A DNA stretch of 16,266 nt from Propionibacteriaceae bacterium (lineage in GTDB: Bacteria; Actinomycetota; Actinomycetes; Propionibacteriales; Propionibacteriaceae), in assembly GCA_009778535.1 (NCBI GenBank), contig WRJP01000025.1:1-16266 (forward strand), in the 5' to 3' direction. The notes beneath the pieces are model-generated. The model worked only from the letters and a program-made list of their open reading frames with translations, did not search any database and was not told the origin of the DNA. The translations under genes were made by a program, and so were the position numbers. This document shows, in pieces, positions 1-8,142 of the stretch (positions are counted from its first letter, which is position 1; every line of letters begins with the position of its first letter).

Positions 1-435
1 CCACTCATCTTCATCACAGCCTTGCGGAACTGGAAGAGTGAAGAAAGCCTCGGTTGCTTCACAGACGATACCTCCCGATGCGTCACCTTCAACACCTTCT
101 TCATAGGGCAACCAGTTGCAGCGAATACTATCCAATAGTGTAGAAAAAGCATAGAAACTATTAGTCTTAAAATATGTAAGAAGTTCATCATTGGCATCGG
201 CAGGAACCCCATCACACACGATCTGGCTAACATCCGCAGGCAGAATAACCCCATTGAGACAACTCACAATAGTTGGGCTCACACTCGGACTTGGACTCAC
301 ACTGTTTGTTGGTACAGGAATCGGTATAGGCGTTTCTGACACAGACGGCACTGGTGGTTCTACACCGTTACAGCCACTCACAGCCAGAACAACAGCTATA
401 GCAACCGCAGCCTGCACTAGAGGAAAGATTTTCAC
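1..435 (-). CDS. Putative secreted lipoprotein, 3' end beyond window
   Basis: The frame is open for 145 codons from a GTG at 435-433 to the window edge, so the C-terminus is missing. A Shine-Dalgarno-like GGAAGGGG lies about 7 bases before the GTG. The N-terminus is a short basic/hydrophobic stretch (VKIFPLVQAAVAIAVVLAV) followed by a lipobox, VSGC, with the modified Cys at residue 22, so export and lipid anchoring to the outer face of the membrane are expected. A Pro/Ser/Val/Thr-rich linker follows (about residues 27-55), then a soluble region with several Cys (in SCLNG, IVCDG, RCNW, IVCEA, QGCDE) that may form disulfides outside the cell. I do not recognise the family. The gene begins 41 bases after the stop of the preceding propeller lipoprotein on the same strand, so it is probably the fourth member of the operon led by the modular M23-like protein. 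Confidence 0.75.
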   Translation of the reverse strand, partial: MKIFPLVQAAVAIAVVLAVSGCNGVEPPVPSVSETPIPIPVPTNSVSPSPSVSPTIVSCLNGVILPADVSQIVCDGVPADANDELLTYFKTNSFYAFSTLLDSIRCNWLPYEEGVEGDASGGIVCEATEAFFTLPVPQGCDEDEW

Positions 436-476
436 AATCTACCCCTTCCAAGACACCGCAGGCAACGAAACGCAAA

Positions 477-1880
477 TCAATCAAGTTTGATTCGGTAGAA
501 GCTACGCTCAGATGTGGCACTATCATAAGTGACGCCACTGAAGTACAGGTAGCCATCAACCACACCAGAAAGAATGGAAACATTAACTTCAGCATTGTCA
601 GTCATACCATACGACTCAGACTTGCCTATTACACTCTTATACAGCTTGTTGAAACCAGCACCAACCTCACTTGACTCACCTATATACAACAACTCATTGT
701 TTCCTTGCCAGAACACGCTTAGGGAGTAACTATTTGGCATTGCATACAGTATTTGCCCTGTTTCCACTTCAAAGACTGTGACAAGGTTGTCAGCAACGAC
801 AGCTACTTTGCTGCCATCAGCCGAAAGCGAAACAGCCGCAATATCCCAACGGACACCAAGGGGAATCCTTACAGTATGTGAACGTTCACGAAATGAAAGG
901 TCAAGGGCACACTCCACTAGGACTGTTTCAACACCTGGTATGTCGTAGTCTTCTCCATAGTCATTACAGAACACCGCAGCAATAGCACCTGAAGCTGTAT
1001 CGGCAAGAAAGCCATCATCTGCTCCGCGAGCAATCCCTTCCGATACCGGCAGTTGTATCGTTTCCACGAAATCTCGACCAATACGCAAAATACGACCATC
1101 ATCAACAACCTGGACACCCCCTGGCACACACCTGCCAGGCACAGGCGGCAAACGATCTAACACCACCTCATTTGACTTCAGCACGCTCAAATCACCGATT
1201 ACAGAATCATAGATATGGGCTTTTCCACCAGCTAAAATGATCACTTCATGATCGGAAATATTACAAACCGAATATACATCATCTGCCAACACGCGCGGAT
1301 CAGCCAAACTCACATCATGGAACAAAAGTACGTCCCCAACGTCATATGTCAAAAACATTCCCTGACCAACAGGAACAATGCCATCACTGCCCACTGAAAC
1401 GACCTTCTCTAAAGGTCGCGGTGTCGAAATTGCTTTCACCACACTCGAAAGGTCATCTCCCACACTCACCATCGCCGAGTAGCTAGTTGTTGGGTCTTCA
1501 TCACCGCCCCATTCGGAGGCACTACTATCAGGTAACTCCACACCATCTGGAAGCATATAAACCGTGACCGTGTAATCCCCCACTGGCAACACAACCTGCG
1601 GCTGATCTGAACGGACACGAAGCCCCTCAAACAACAACTGATACGTAAAATACACAAAACCAGTCGCCTCCACCACTAACTGGCCATGGCCAACCGGGAA
1701 CTGACGAACAACAGAAGGCGAAGTATTACCAGTGACAGTCGGCGACAAAGAAACCGACGGCGTCGGGACTGGAACACACCCAACGACACAGACAACAATG
1801 GCCGCGATCACAACCCAAACAAAAACTGACTTTCGCCTCATAACAGGTTGTCCTGACAACACTAGATTAGAAAATGGCAT
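477..1880 (-). CDS. Lipoprotein with predicted beta-propeller (paralogue B)
   Basis: This is a 467-residue exported lipoprotein of unknown function. A basic patch (RRK, residues 15-17) and a hydrophobic core lead to the lipobox VVGC (Cys35). Ser/Thr/Pro linker to about residue 62; beta-rich segment at about 65-150 with a 'LPVGDYTVTVYML' core resembling PEGA-type surface domains; then about 310 residues of short beta repeats, with VSLSADGSKVAV (350-361) typical of PD40/WD-like propeller blades. Family assignment is inferred from pattern only. It aligns along its length with the neighbouring lipoprotein (1911-3281): HEVxxL, GRC, IGRxFxET and VDGYLY blocks and a matching Cys pair (Cys206/Cys251 here) are shared. 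Start: ATG at 1880 has GAGG 5 bases upstream. An alternative ATG at 1841 (MRRKSVF) has AGGA 9 bases upstream and gives a more ordinary signal peptide; I cannot decide between them. It follows paralogue A by 30 bases. Confidence 0.8.
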   Translation of the reverse strand: MPFSNLVLSGQPVMRRKSVFVWVVIAAIVVCVVGCVPVPTPSVSLSPTVTGNTSPSVVRQFPVGHGQLVVEATGFVYFTYQLLFEGLRVRSDQPQVVLPVGDYTVTVYMLPDGVELPDSSASEWGGDEDPTTSYSAMVSVGDDLSSVVKAISTPRPLEKVVSVGSDGIVPVGQGMFLTYDVGDVLLFHDVSLADPRVLADDVYSVCNISDHEVIILAGGKAHIYDSVIGDLSVLKSNEVVLDRLPPVPGRCVPGGVQVVDDGRILRIGRDFVETIQLPVSEGIARGADDGFLADTASGAIAAVFCNDYGEDYDIPGVETVLVECALDLSFRERSHTVRIPLGVRWDIAAVSLSADGSKVAVVADNLVTVFEVETGQILYAMPNSYSLSVFWQGNNELLYIGESSEVGAGFNKLYKSVIGKSESYGMTDNAEVNVSILSGVVDGYLYFSGVTYDSATSERSFYRIKLD

Positions 1881-1910
1881 TGTGACCTCACTAGTGAAGA
1901 ACGGACGTGA

Positions 1911-3281
1911 TCAAGACACCTTGACCCTGTATCCATGTCCTGGTTCGTCAGAATCATCGCTGAAACCCATGATGTACAGATATCCATCAACAATAGCTGT
2001 GGTCGCAGATACGCTAACGCCTGCCGCAGCAGAAGTTATTCCGCGTGACTCTCGGTTAACGAGATCCGCGACAAACAACTCACCAGGGTAATCTCCTTGA
2101 TAAACGAGAGCGTTGTTGGATCGCCAATAGATGGCATCAGACTTGCTTGGAACCACATACAACAGCGTTCCGTCGGCTGCATCGTAAATATGTAGCAAGT
2201 ACTCATCACACACTGCAATTCTACTGCCATCAGGTGAAACCGATACATCGAATTGATTAACTTGCGTGCCAAGACTCACCCGATGTTGTCTACCGTTGGA
2301 TTGATCGGTGATCACCAATGTGGCATCAACAACATCTTGGATTTCTGGACTATTCGGATCACCTATGCTCCTTGTGATGGCGACTACAGCTACTGTGTCT
2401 TTCGCTACAGCAACAGACGGGATGCCCCAATTACTGGTGGCCAACTCTCCCAAGGACGACACATCAAACGTCTCAGTAAAGGAGCGTCCTATGTGCGTGA
2501 TCTGCTCACTGGAAACAAACTGCAAAACACCATCAACACACCGCCCGGATTGAAAATCAAAGGCGCTCCACTCCACGCCTTCTGGCTCAAACAAAGTGAA
2601 ATCACTAGTGCCAATGTCAAACACAAAAGCCTTGACTTCATCACCAAGCAATAAGACCTCGTGCTCGTTCAAGTAACACACCAAATCGACACGATCAAAG
2701 GGTAACGAGGTCCCAGATGCTGCCCCCTCGGAATTGTAGACATACGGCTCGTGAGCAGAGTCGTACACCAAGTGACGACCATCACCCAACGGAAGAATGT
2801 AATCTCGTCCTTCCATATTGTTGACAAGCTTCTCATAGGGGCGTTGCTCAGAAACGGGAACGACTGCAGTGATTTCCATATTTGGTTTAACCGTAACGTT
2901 CGTAGCGTATCTAGTTGAATCAGTCATATAGACCACGAGGGCATATTCACCAGCTGGAAGAACCAACTCAGACTCACGAGACTCTTCTGGCCATATCTCA
3001 AACAAACTCCCATATGTGAAATAGTCCAGTTTCGGGGTGTACACCTGCAGCCGACCATTGTTACTTGCAGGCGGAGACTTGGAGGGAGAAGGCGATACTG
3101 GTGTCTGAGTCGGAATAGCCGTCGGCGACGGGGTAGGCTCGCACCCAGAAAATACCAACACCAAAGTCAACGGCAAACACACCCAAACTGGTATCTTTGT
3201 TCGTGTTGTGCGTTGAACCTTACGTTTGTTTGCACGTGAGCTAGCCTGCTTTTGCAGGCGTGAGGCTAAGTTATCGTTCAT
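1911..3281 (-). CDS. Lipoprotein with predicted beta-propeller (paralogue A)
   Basis: This is a 456-residue lipoprotein. A long basic n-region (residues 1-30) precedes a hydrophobic segment and the lipobox VFSGC, with Cys47 as the expected lipidated residue. A Pro/Ser/Thr spacer runs to about 73. A PEGA-like beta segment lies at about 76-142 ('LPAGEYALVVYMT'), then a C-terminal beta-repeat region with a PD40/WD-like blade motif VSVSPDGSRIAV (347-358). Cys202 and Cys248 correspond to a Cys pair in paralogue B, suggesting a conserved disulfide. The ATG overlaps the stop of the upstream modular gene as ATGA (3278-3281), so translation is probably coupled to it. Propellers of this kind commonly bind proteins or glycans, but no ligand or catalytic residue can be read here; the role beside the wall protein is inferred from position only. 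Confidence 0.82.
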   Translation of the reverse strand: MNDNLASRLQKQASSRANKRKVQRTTRTKIPVWVCLPLTLVLVFSGCEPTPSPTAIPTQTPVSPSPSKSPPASNNGRLQVYTPKLDYFTYGSLFEIWPEESRESELVLPAGEYALVVYMTDSTRYATNVTVKPNMEITAVVPVSEQRPYEKLVNNMEGRDYILPLGDGRHLVYDSAHEPYVYNSEGAASGTSLPFDRVDLVCYLNEHEVLLLGDEVKAFVFDIGTSDFTLFEPEGVEWSAFDFQSGRCVDGVLQFVSSEQITHIGRSFTETFDVSSLGELATSNWGIPSVAVAKDTVAVVAITRSIGDPNSPEIQDVVDATLVITDQSNGRQHRVSLGTQVNQFDVSVSPDGSRIAVCDEYLLHIYDAADGTLLYVVPSKSDAIYWRSNNALVYQGDYPGELFVADLVNRESRGITSAAAGVSVSATTAIVDGYLYIMGFSDDSDEPGHGYRVKVS

Positions 3282-6200
3282 TTCGGTAGCTTCTTGTAGA
3301 GGTTTTGCAGTTGGGTACCAAGATCACCTTTGAACTCGTACTTCTTCAACCAATCTTTCGTTGGACATGTACCCAGTGATGCAGCAACTCTGGGACGTAC
3401 CCTGGCAGTACTAGCGTCAATATGAAGGTGCGGGCCTCCTGGCGTCCCAGATTTAACATAGCCAATTACGGTACCTGCCTTAACTGGCTGGTTCTTTTTC
3501 ACCTGGATGGCAGTTTTCATGTGGGTGTAGAAGTAATCAATGCTGTTCTTGGAGTCCCATATCTGGACGCTAGAACCAAAACTGTCGTTGCTGATCTTGA
3601 CGTCAATCACAACCCCTTCGTATGCGGCAAGTACTGGTGTACCGGCTTTCACCATTAGATCAACTGCCCAATAGCCAGGGCATACCTTGCCGTGATAGCT
3701 CTGCTCTTTCGTGAAATAGGATTGGTTCAACTGACTTTGTTTGGTGATGGCAAGCGGGAAGGTTAGCCCTTTTGGCGCCCACGATGGTGCCCCAATAACT
3801 GGCGCGGTTGTGGGCGTAACTGGTGGTTTATTTGTTTGCACGGTCGTGGCGGCAGTTTTGACGGTGAAGTTGATGGTTTTGGTTGCTTGGTTTTTGGTGA
3901 TGTCGGTGGCGGTTACTGTGTATTTGTAGTCGCCTGTTGGGAGTTGGGAAAACTTTAAAGCACTATCCCAAACATTCAAGTTGAAAGTGGCACCTGTGGA
4001 GGTGACTGTTCTACTACACGGATTGGTGGTGCCACATATAACAGTTCCACCACCTCGGGTAGTGATCTTCGCGGTAACACTGGCGAGTTTATAGTTCGAG
4101 GAAACTGTGCCTGTGACAGTGACAGGTTTACCCTTGGCCAGCGGGTTTGGGACAGTGTTCACCCCAGTGACAGCCAAAGTAGAAGTAGTTGCTGTTGCTG
4201 GGGTGACATTCACGGTTGCTTTGGCTTGTTTGCTACCATCGGCGGTAGTGGCCGTGATTTGGGCAGTGCCTTGCTTGATGCCAGTGACTACCCCTTTGGT
4301 GTTGACAGTAGCAACAGTTTTGTTACTAGAAGCCCAAGACAGGTTCTTGTTCGTTGCGTTAGCTGGGGTGATCGTAGCTGTCAGAGTGGTACTGGCACCA
4401 GTTTTGATGTTGACAATGGTTTTATCAAGTTTGACCCCAGAAACTTTCACTACCGGGGTGACCAAAGTAAAACTTTGCCGGTAAAGCTGTTTGGTTTCAG
4501 GTGACACGTCACTGGCAGTAATGGTGTAAGTGTAGCTACCAGGTTTAGTCAACTTACTGAACGCCATTTTGATGTTCATCGTGTTCGAGGGAGTGTATTT
4601 GGTTTTACCAACCGACTCACTAAAACTGTAAACCGCTTTCCCTGTAGAATCCAAAATCTGTCCAGTGACCGTTCCAATCGTGAAACCAGAAGTGATAGTC
4701 CCAGACACGTTAACAATCTGACCCACCGGTAGCACGCTAGGAACTGGTTTAACCCCCGAAATAGCCAAACCAGCCTTCACCGTGACCTTCGCTACAGCAG
4801 TTTTACCCCCATCGACAGTTTTCACCGTGATATTGACAGTGCCAGCTTTCTTGCCTGTAACCACACCCTTAGCATCCACAGTAGCAACGCTCGTGTTACT
4901 CGAAGACCAAGAAACACCCTTATTCGAGGCGCTGGCTGGAGTGATCGTCGGGGTCAGTGTGCTTTTCGCGCCTACTTTCAACGTCAACGCTGAAGAACTC
5001 AACTTCACCCCAACAACCGGCACACTCACTTTCACCTGCACAGTAGCAGTTTTACCACCATCGACTGTTTTCACCGTGATCGTCGCGTTACCGGCAGCCC
5101 TACCAGTAACAACACCACCAGCAGACACAGTAGCAACGCTCGTGTTACTCGAAGACCACGTCAGGTTCTTGTTCGTAGCGTTGGCTGGAGTGACGGTTGG
5201 AGTCAACGAAACTGTGCCACCCACATTTATGCTAGCTGTGGCAGGTTTCAAAGACACCCCAGAAACAGGCACATTCACTGCCATAACCTGAACTGTTGCA
5301 CTGCTAGAAACCTGTACCCCATGCGAAGAAACACCCATCAACATGACCGTCGCAGAACCAGCAGACCTACCCGTAACAACACCAGTGGCAGAAACACTCG
5401 CTACCGCAGTGTTACTTGATGTCCACGACAGTTTCACATCATTGGCATACGGTTGCATAAACGAGCCTTGCAACGCGACAGTGCCACCAACATTCACAGA
5501 CGCACTAGCTGGGGAAACTGTTACAGACATTGGTGGAATATGGACACTAGACTTCAACACCCACACCCACCTGTCAGGATGGGCATCATCGGTAGGGAAA
5601 ACAAAACTATCTGGGAACTGAACCCTGACCCAATCAGCGGAAAAACTCAAAAACGTAGCCTTAGTATCAACTGGAAGCGTGCCACGAAAAATAGTTGCAG
5701 CACTACCACCACGATGCATACGTGCACCAGCAAGCACAACAGTGTCAGGAGTTTGCACCCCAACATTGGAATACACCGTGATAAAAGACGTATCCGATGC
5801 TGTACCCACCTGGTTAGAAACACTCACCCGTAAAGTAGTAGTGCCTTCCTTGACACCAATAACAGACGCAAACAACCCGTTAGACACAACCCGAGCAATA
5901 GAAGGATCATCAACAGACCAAACAACACTATCCACATCACCAGAAACAACAGCCTCAAACCCGTCACGAGTAGCACCAACCAACACCAGCCTCGTCAACG
6001 CATTAGCACCATCAACACGTAAAGACACCAAAGGAGGAGCAACCGCCGCAGCCACCACCGGCTCAACAAAAGGCTCAAACAACGCCCCAGACTCAGACTC
6101 CAGTTCCAATTCCGGCTCCAGTTCCGATTCCGGCTCTGGTTCTAAACTAGGACTAGGCTCCAAGCTTGGACTAGGCGTCTGCTCAGGCTCCGTGCTAGGA

Positions 6201-6426
6201 CTAGGCTCAGGCTCCGGGCTAGGACTTGGCTCTGGGCTAGGGGCAGGGTCAGGCTCACCACCAGGAACAGGAGAAGGCTCCACACTAGGCTCAACCTCAC
6301 CAGACTCCACAACCACAGGAGTAGACTCCCCATCCCCCCCCAAGCAGCAGGGGCAACCCCAACAAAAAACAAACCAGCAGAAACGATCGCTACACAACAA
6401 CGCCGAACAAAATCCTGTACAACCAC
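3278..6426 (-). CDS. Modular exported protein: signal peptide, E/P/S stalk, Ig-like domains, SH3-like segment, M23 peptidase-like domain; frames joined at a G8 tract
   Basis: The start is GTG 6426-6424 with AGGAG 7 bases upstream; it encodes a signal peptide (MVVQDFVRR, hydrophobic core, APAA cleavage site). That frame leaves the main one at eight G (6341-6334). One extra G, or a -1 slip, joins it to the frame open from 6400 (a TTG without Shine-Dalgarno) to the stop at 3278, giving about 1,049 residues. Numbered from 6400: E/P/S stalk 34-104; Big2-like module 124-212; SH3-like segment 214-290; Big2 modules 291-375, 378-460, 462-543 and 652-735 (motif SSNxxVATVxxxGVVTG); two paralogous other Ig-like modules 545-650 and 741-850; M23/LytM-like domain 872-1010 with Asp914, His960 and HLH (991-993). 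Tyr910 occupies the usual first zinc-His position, though His903 lies nearby, so activity is uncertain. Expected role: wall binding or peptidoglycan remodelling outside the cell. It heads the lipoprotein operon. As read, the sequence is out of frame; a sequencing error is possible. Confidence 0.85.
4877..4909 (-). repeat. 33-bp exact direct repeat, copy 1 (Big2 module)
   Basis: This 33-base segment recurs identically at 5126-5158, 249 bases (83 codons) away. It encodes the conserved SSSNTSVATV core of adjacent Big2 modules. The spacing equals one domain, so recombination between copies would add or delete a whole module in frame. Confidence 0.85.
5126..5158 (-). repeat. 33-bp exact direct repeat, copy 2 (Big2 module)
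   Basis: Identical to 4877-4909; it encodes the same SSSNTSVATV core in the neighbouring Big2 module. The flanking sequence is similar but not identical, for example the segments encoding TVDGGKT. Confidence 0.85.
6089..6301 (-). repeat. Low-complexity E/P/S-coding repeat (stalk region)
   Basis: Degenerate short repeats on the coding strand encode SPEPSPSPEPEPS-type and later ELEPELEL / ESES sequence (residues 34-104 of the long frame). On the plus strand they appear as recurrent blocks such as ctaggactaggctc and ggctcaggctcc. This is a typical wall-spanning linker; the repeat unit is imperfect, so length changes by recombination are plausible but not shown. Confidence 0.75.
6334..6341 (-). 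repeat. Homopolymeric G8 tract at the frame junction (C8 on plus strand)
   Basis: Eight G in a row on the coding (minus) strand, directly after the predicted signal-peptidase site. In the start frame the codons are TGG GGG GGG ATG, leading to a stop at 6142 after 94 codons. With one more G the reading becomes TGG GGG GGG GAT GGG GAG and enters the long frame. The heptamer G GGG GGG also permits a -1 ribosomal slip to the same frame. Such tracts are known contingency loci in other bacteria; variation here is inferred. Confidence 0.8.
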
Positions 6427-6465
6427 GAGAACTCCTGGACAGAAATAGGGACGGCAGACACCTTC

Positions 6466-6495
6466 AACCTACAACACGCGCCACCCACCCCGCAA
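6466..6495 (-). promoter_or_regulatory. Possible promoter of the exported-protein operon
   Basis: On the minus strand TTGCGG (6495-6490) and TAGGTT (6471-6466) are separated by 18 bases, a loose sigma-70-like arrangement about 40 bases before the GTG at 6426. The match is weak and the surrounding divergent intergenic region (6427-6648) offers no better candidate for this direction. Confidence 0.2.
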
Positions 6496-6594
6496 CAAAA
6501 ACGGCAAAAATGTTTGAAAAATCGTCGGTTGCCGTTATCAAAGGCACTCTACCGGCTGTGAGACAACCAGCGGGAAGTTGACGCGTGGGTGCGG

Positions 6595-6600
6595 TATCAT
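6595..6600 (+). promoter_or_regulatory. Possible -10 element for purA
   Basis: TATCAT fits the TANNNT pattern of actinobacterial -10 elements and lies 48 bases before the purA ATG. No -35 at proper spacing is visible: TTGACG at 6578-6583 is only 11 bases away. If real, transcription would begin just before the leader hairpin at 6612. Confidence 0.25.
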
Positions 6601-6611
6601 GGCTTGGCAAT

Positions 6612-6630
6612 AGCCCGAATGCGGGCTTTT
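6612..6630 (+). terminator. Terminator-like hairpin in the purA leader
   Basis: AGCCCG (6612-6617) and CGGGCT (6622-6627) form a perfect 6-bp stem with an AATG loop, ending in TTTT (6627-6630). No plus-strand gene lies upstream for it to terminate, so it would act within the purA leader as an attenuator or be a chance hairpin. The stem is short. Confidence 0.35.
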
Positions 6631-6648
6631 CGTATTTTGGGAGTAGCG

Positions 6649-7932
6649 ATGGCCGGAATAGTGGTTGTCGGCGCACAATGGGGCGACGAGGGCAAGGGCA
6701 AAGCGGTAGACATCTTGGGCGCGCGTGTCGACTACGTTGTGCGCTATTCGGGTGGAAATAATGCCGGGCACACCTTAGTTGTCGGCGACGAGAAATACGC
6801 GCTGCATCTGCTTCCATCTGGGATCCTCAACGAAAACGCAATCCCGGTGATAGGCAATGGTGTCGTCATCGACTTAGATGTGCTGTTTCAAGAGATTGAC
6901 GGGCTAACTGCCCGTGGATTGGATGTTTCAAATCTTCTTATTTCAGCAAATGCGCACATTATCACCGGCTATCACCAGATCATCGACAAGGTGACCGAGC
7001 GATTTCTGGGAAAGCACAAAATTGGCACCACTGGGCGCGGTATCGGCCCGGCCTATTCGGACAAGGTGAACCGTATTGGCATCCGGGTACAAGACTTGCT
7101 CGACGAATCCATATTGCGCCAGAAGGTCTCCGCAGCCTTGGAGCAAAAAAATCAACTGCTGCTGAAACTGTATAACAGGGCTGCTATTTCAGCAGATGCC
7201 ATCAGCGAAAACTTGCTGAGCTATGTGGAACGATTGCGTCCAATGGTCACTGATACTTCACGCGTCCTAAACCAGGCGCTGGACGCTGGAAAAATAGTGC
7301 TATTTGAAGGAGCCCAGGCTCACCATTTAGATGTAGACCACGGCACCTATCCCTATGTCACTTCATCCAATCCAGTAGCAGCGGGGGCGTGCATCGGCGC
7401 TGGTGTGGGGCCGCGACGAATTGATCGTGCGATAGGGATTTTCAAGGCCTACACCACCAGAGTCGGAGAAGGGCCTTTCCCAACCGAACTGAAGGATGAA
7501 GCTGGAGAAAAACTGCGTGCGGACGGCGGCGAATACGGAACCACAACTGGGCGTCCGCGCCGGTGCGGGTGGTTTGATGCGCTCGTAGTAGAGGCTGCTT
7601 GCATGGTCAATGGTTTTACTGACACCTTCTGCACCAAGCTGGACGTTCTGACTGGTTGGGAGAAAATACCGATTTGCGTGGCATATGACATCAATGGGGA
7701 ACGCACCAACCAGCTACCGATGACCCAAACAGATTTCCACCACGCGGTTCCGGTCTATGAATTCCTCGACGGCTGGAGCGAAGATATTTCCACGGCGCGC
7801 AGCTTCGCTGATTTGCCGCGCAATGCGCAGGCGTACATACGCCGGCTCGAAGAATTGATTGGAGTCCGGATTTCTGGAATCGGCGTTGGCGCTGACCGCG
7901 AGGAAACCGTCGTCATCCACGATTTGCTGTGA
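6649..7932 (+). CDS. purA: Adenylosuccinate synthetase
   Basis: PurA joins IMP and aspartate using GTP to make adenylosuccinate, the first committed step from IMP to AMP, in the cytoplasm. Counting from ATG 6649 the protein has 427 residues, the usual family length. Signatures visible: GxxWGDEGKGK (residues 8-18) with the catalytic Asp13, NNAGHT with His41, the GxxGIGPAYSDK-type segment, DVDHGTYPYVTSSN, EYGTTTGRPRRCGWFD and the GTP-binding TKLDVLTG. The stretch before DVDHGT reads GAQAHHL instead of the commoner GQGTLL type, a lineage-type variation rather than damage. The start is chosen because GGGAG sits 5 bases before ATG 6649 and because homology begins there; an upstream in-frame ATG at 6589 would add 20 residues with no family counterpart and run through the leader hairpin. 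It is a single gene, divergent from the exported-protein operon. Confidence 0.97.
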   Translation: MAGIVVVGAQWGDEGKGKAVDILGARVDYVVRYSGGNNAGHTLVVGDEKYALHLLPSGILNENAIPVIGNGVVIDLDVLFQEIDGLTARGLDVSNLLISANAHIITGYHQIIDKVTERFLGKHKIGTTGRGIGPAYSDKVNRIGIRVQDLLDESILRQKVSAALEQKNQLLLKLYNRAAISADAISENLLSYVERLRPMVTDTSRVLNQALDAGKIVLFEGAQAHHLDVDHGTYPYVTSSNPVAAGACIGAGVGPRRIDRAIGIFKAYTTRVGEGPFPTELKDEAGEKLRADGGEYGTTTGRPRRCGWFDALVVEAACMVNGFTDTFCTKLDVLTGWEKIPICVAYDINGERTNQLPMTQTDFHHAVPVYEFLDGWSEDISTARSFADLPRNAQAYIRRLEELIGVRISGIGVGADREETVVIHDLL

Positions 7933-8142
7933 CTTATTTCCCCACGTCTGGGGCAAGTAGAGGTTGTCGCCCTTGGCGTGGGTGTTCTCGCAGGTTGAGT
8001 AGGAGCCGTAGGCTCACAGAAACCACGAGTAGATGCAGAAGCTCGTGCCGTCGCTGTTCGTCATGCTGCGGACGGGTGAAAACCGTCTCGCAGTATCCAT
8101 GTCACGAAAGACGCATTCTTGTTTAACGACTATTTGCGATGG

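Noticed and set aside
6142..6426. Separate 94-residue hydrophobic protein
   Set aside because: Only its first ~30 residues look real (signal peptide); the rest is the E/P/S repeat read out of frame. It is treated as the 5' end of the modular gene, or its OFF-state product.
5679..6581. 300-codon plus-strand open frame opposite the modular wall protein
   Set aside because: It is the antisense of the repetitive E/P/S-coding region (giving Ser/Gly/Leu repeats), has no Shine-Dalgarno and no domain sense; the minus-strand product has clear domains.
6578..6600. TTGACG plus TATCAT as a full sigma-70 promoter for purA
   Set aside because: The spacing is 11 bases, too short; only the -10 candidate is retained at low confidence.
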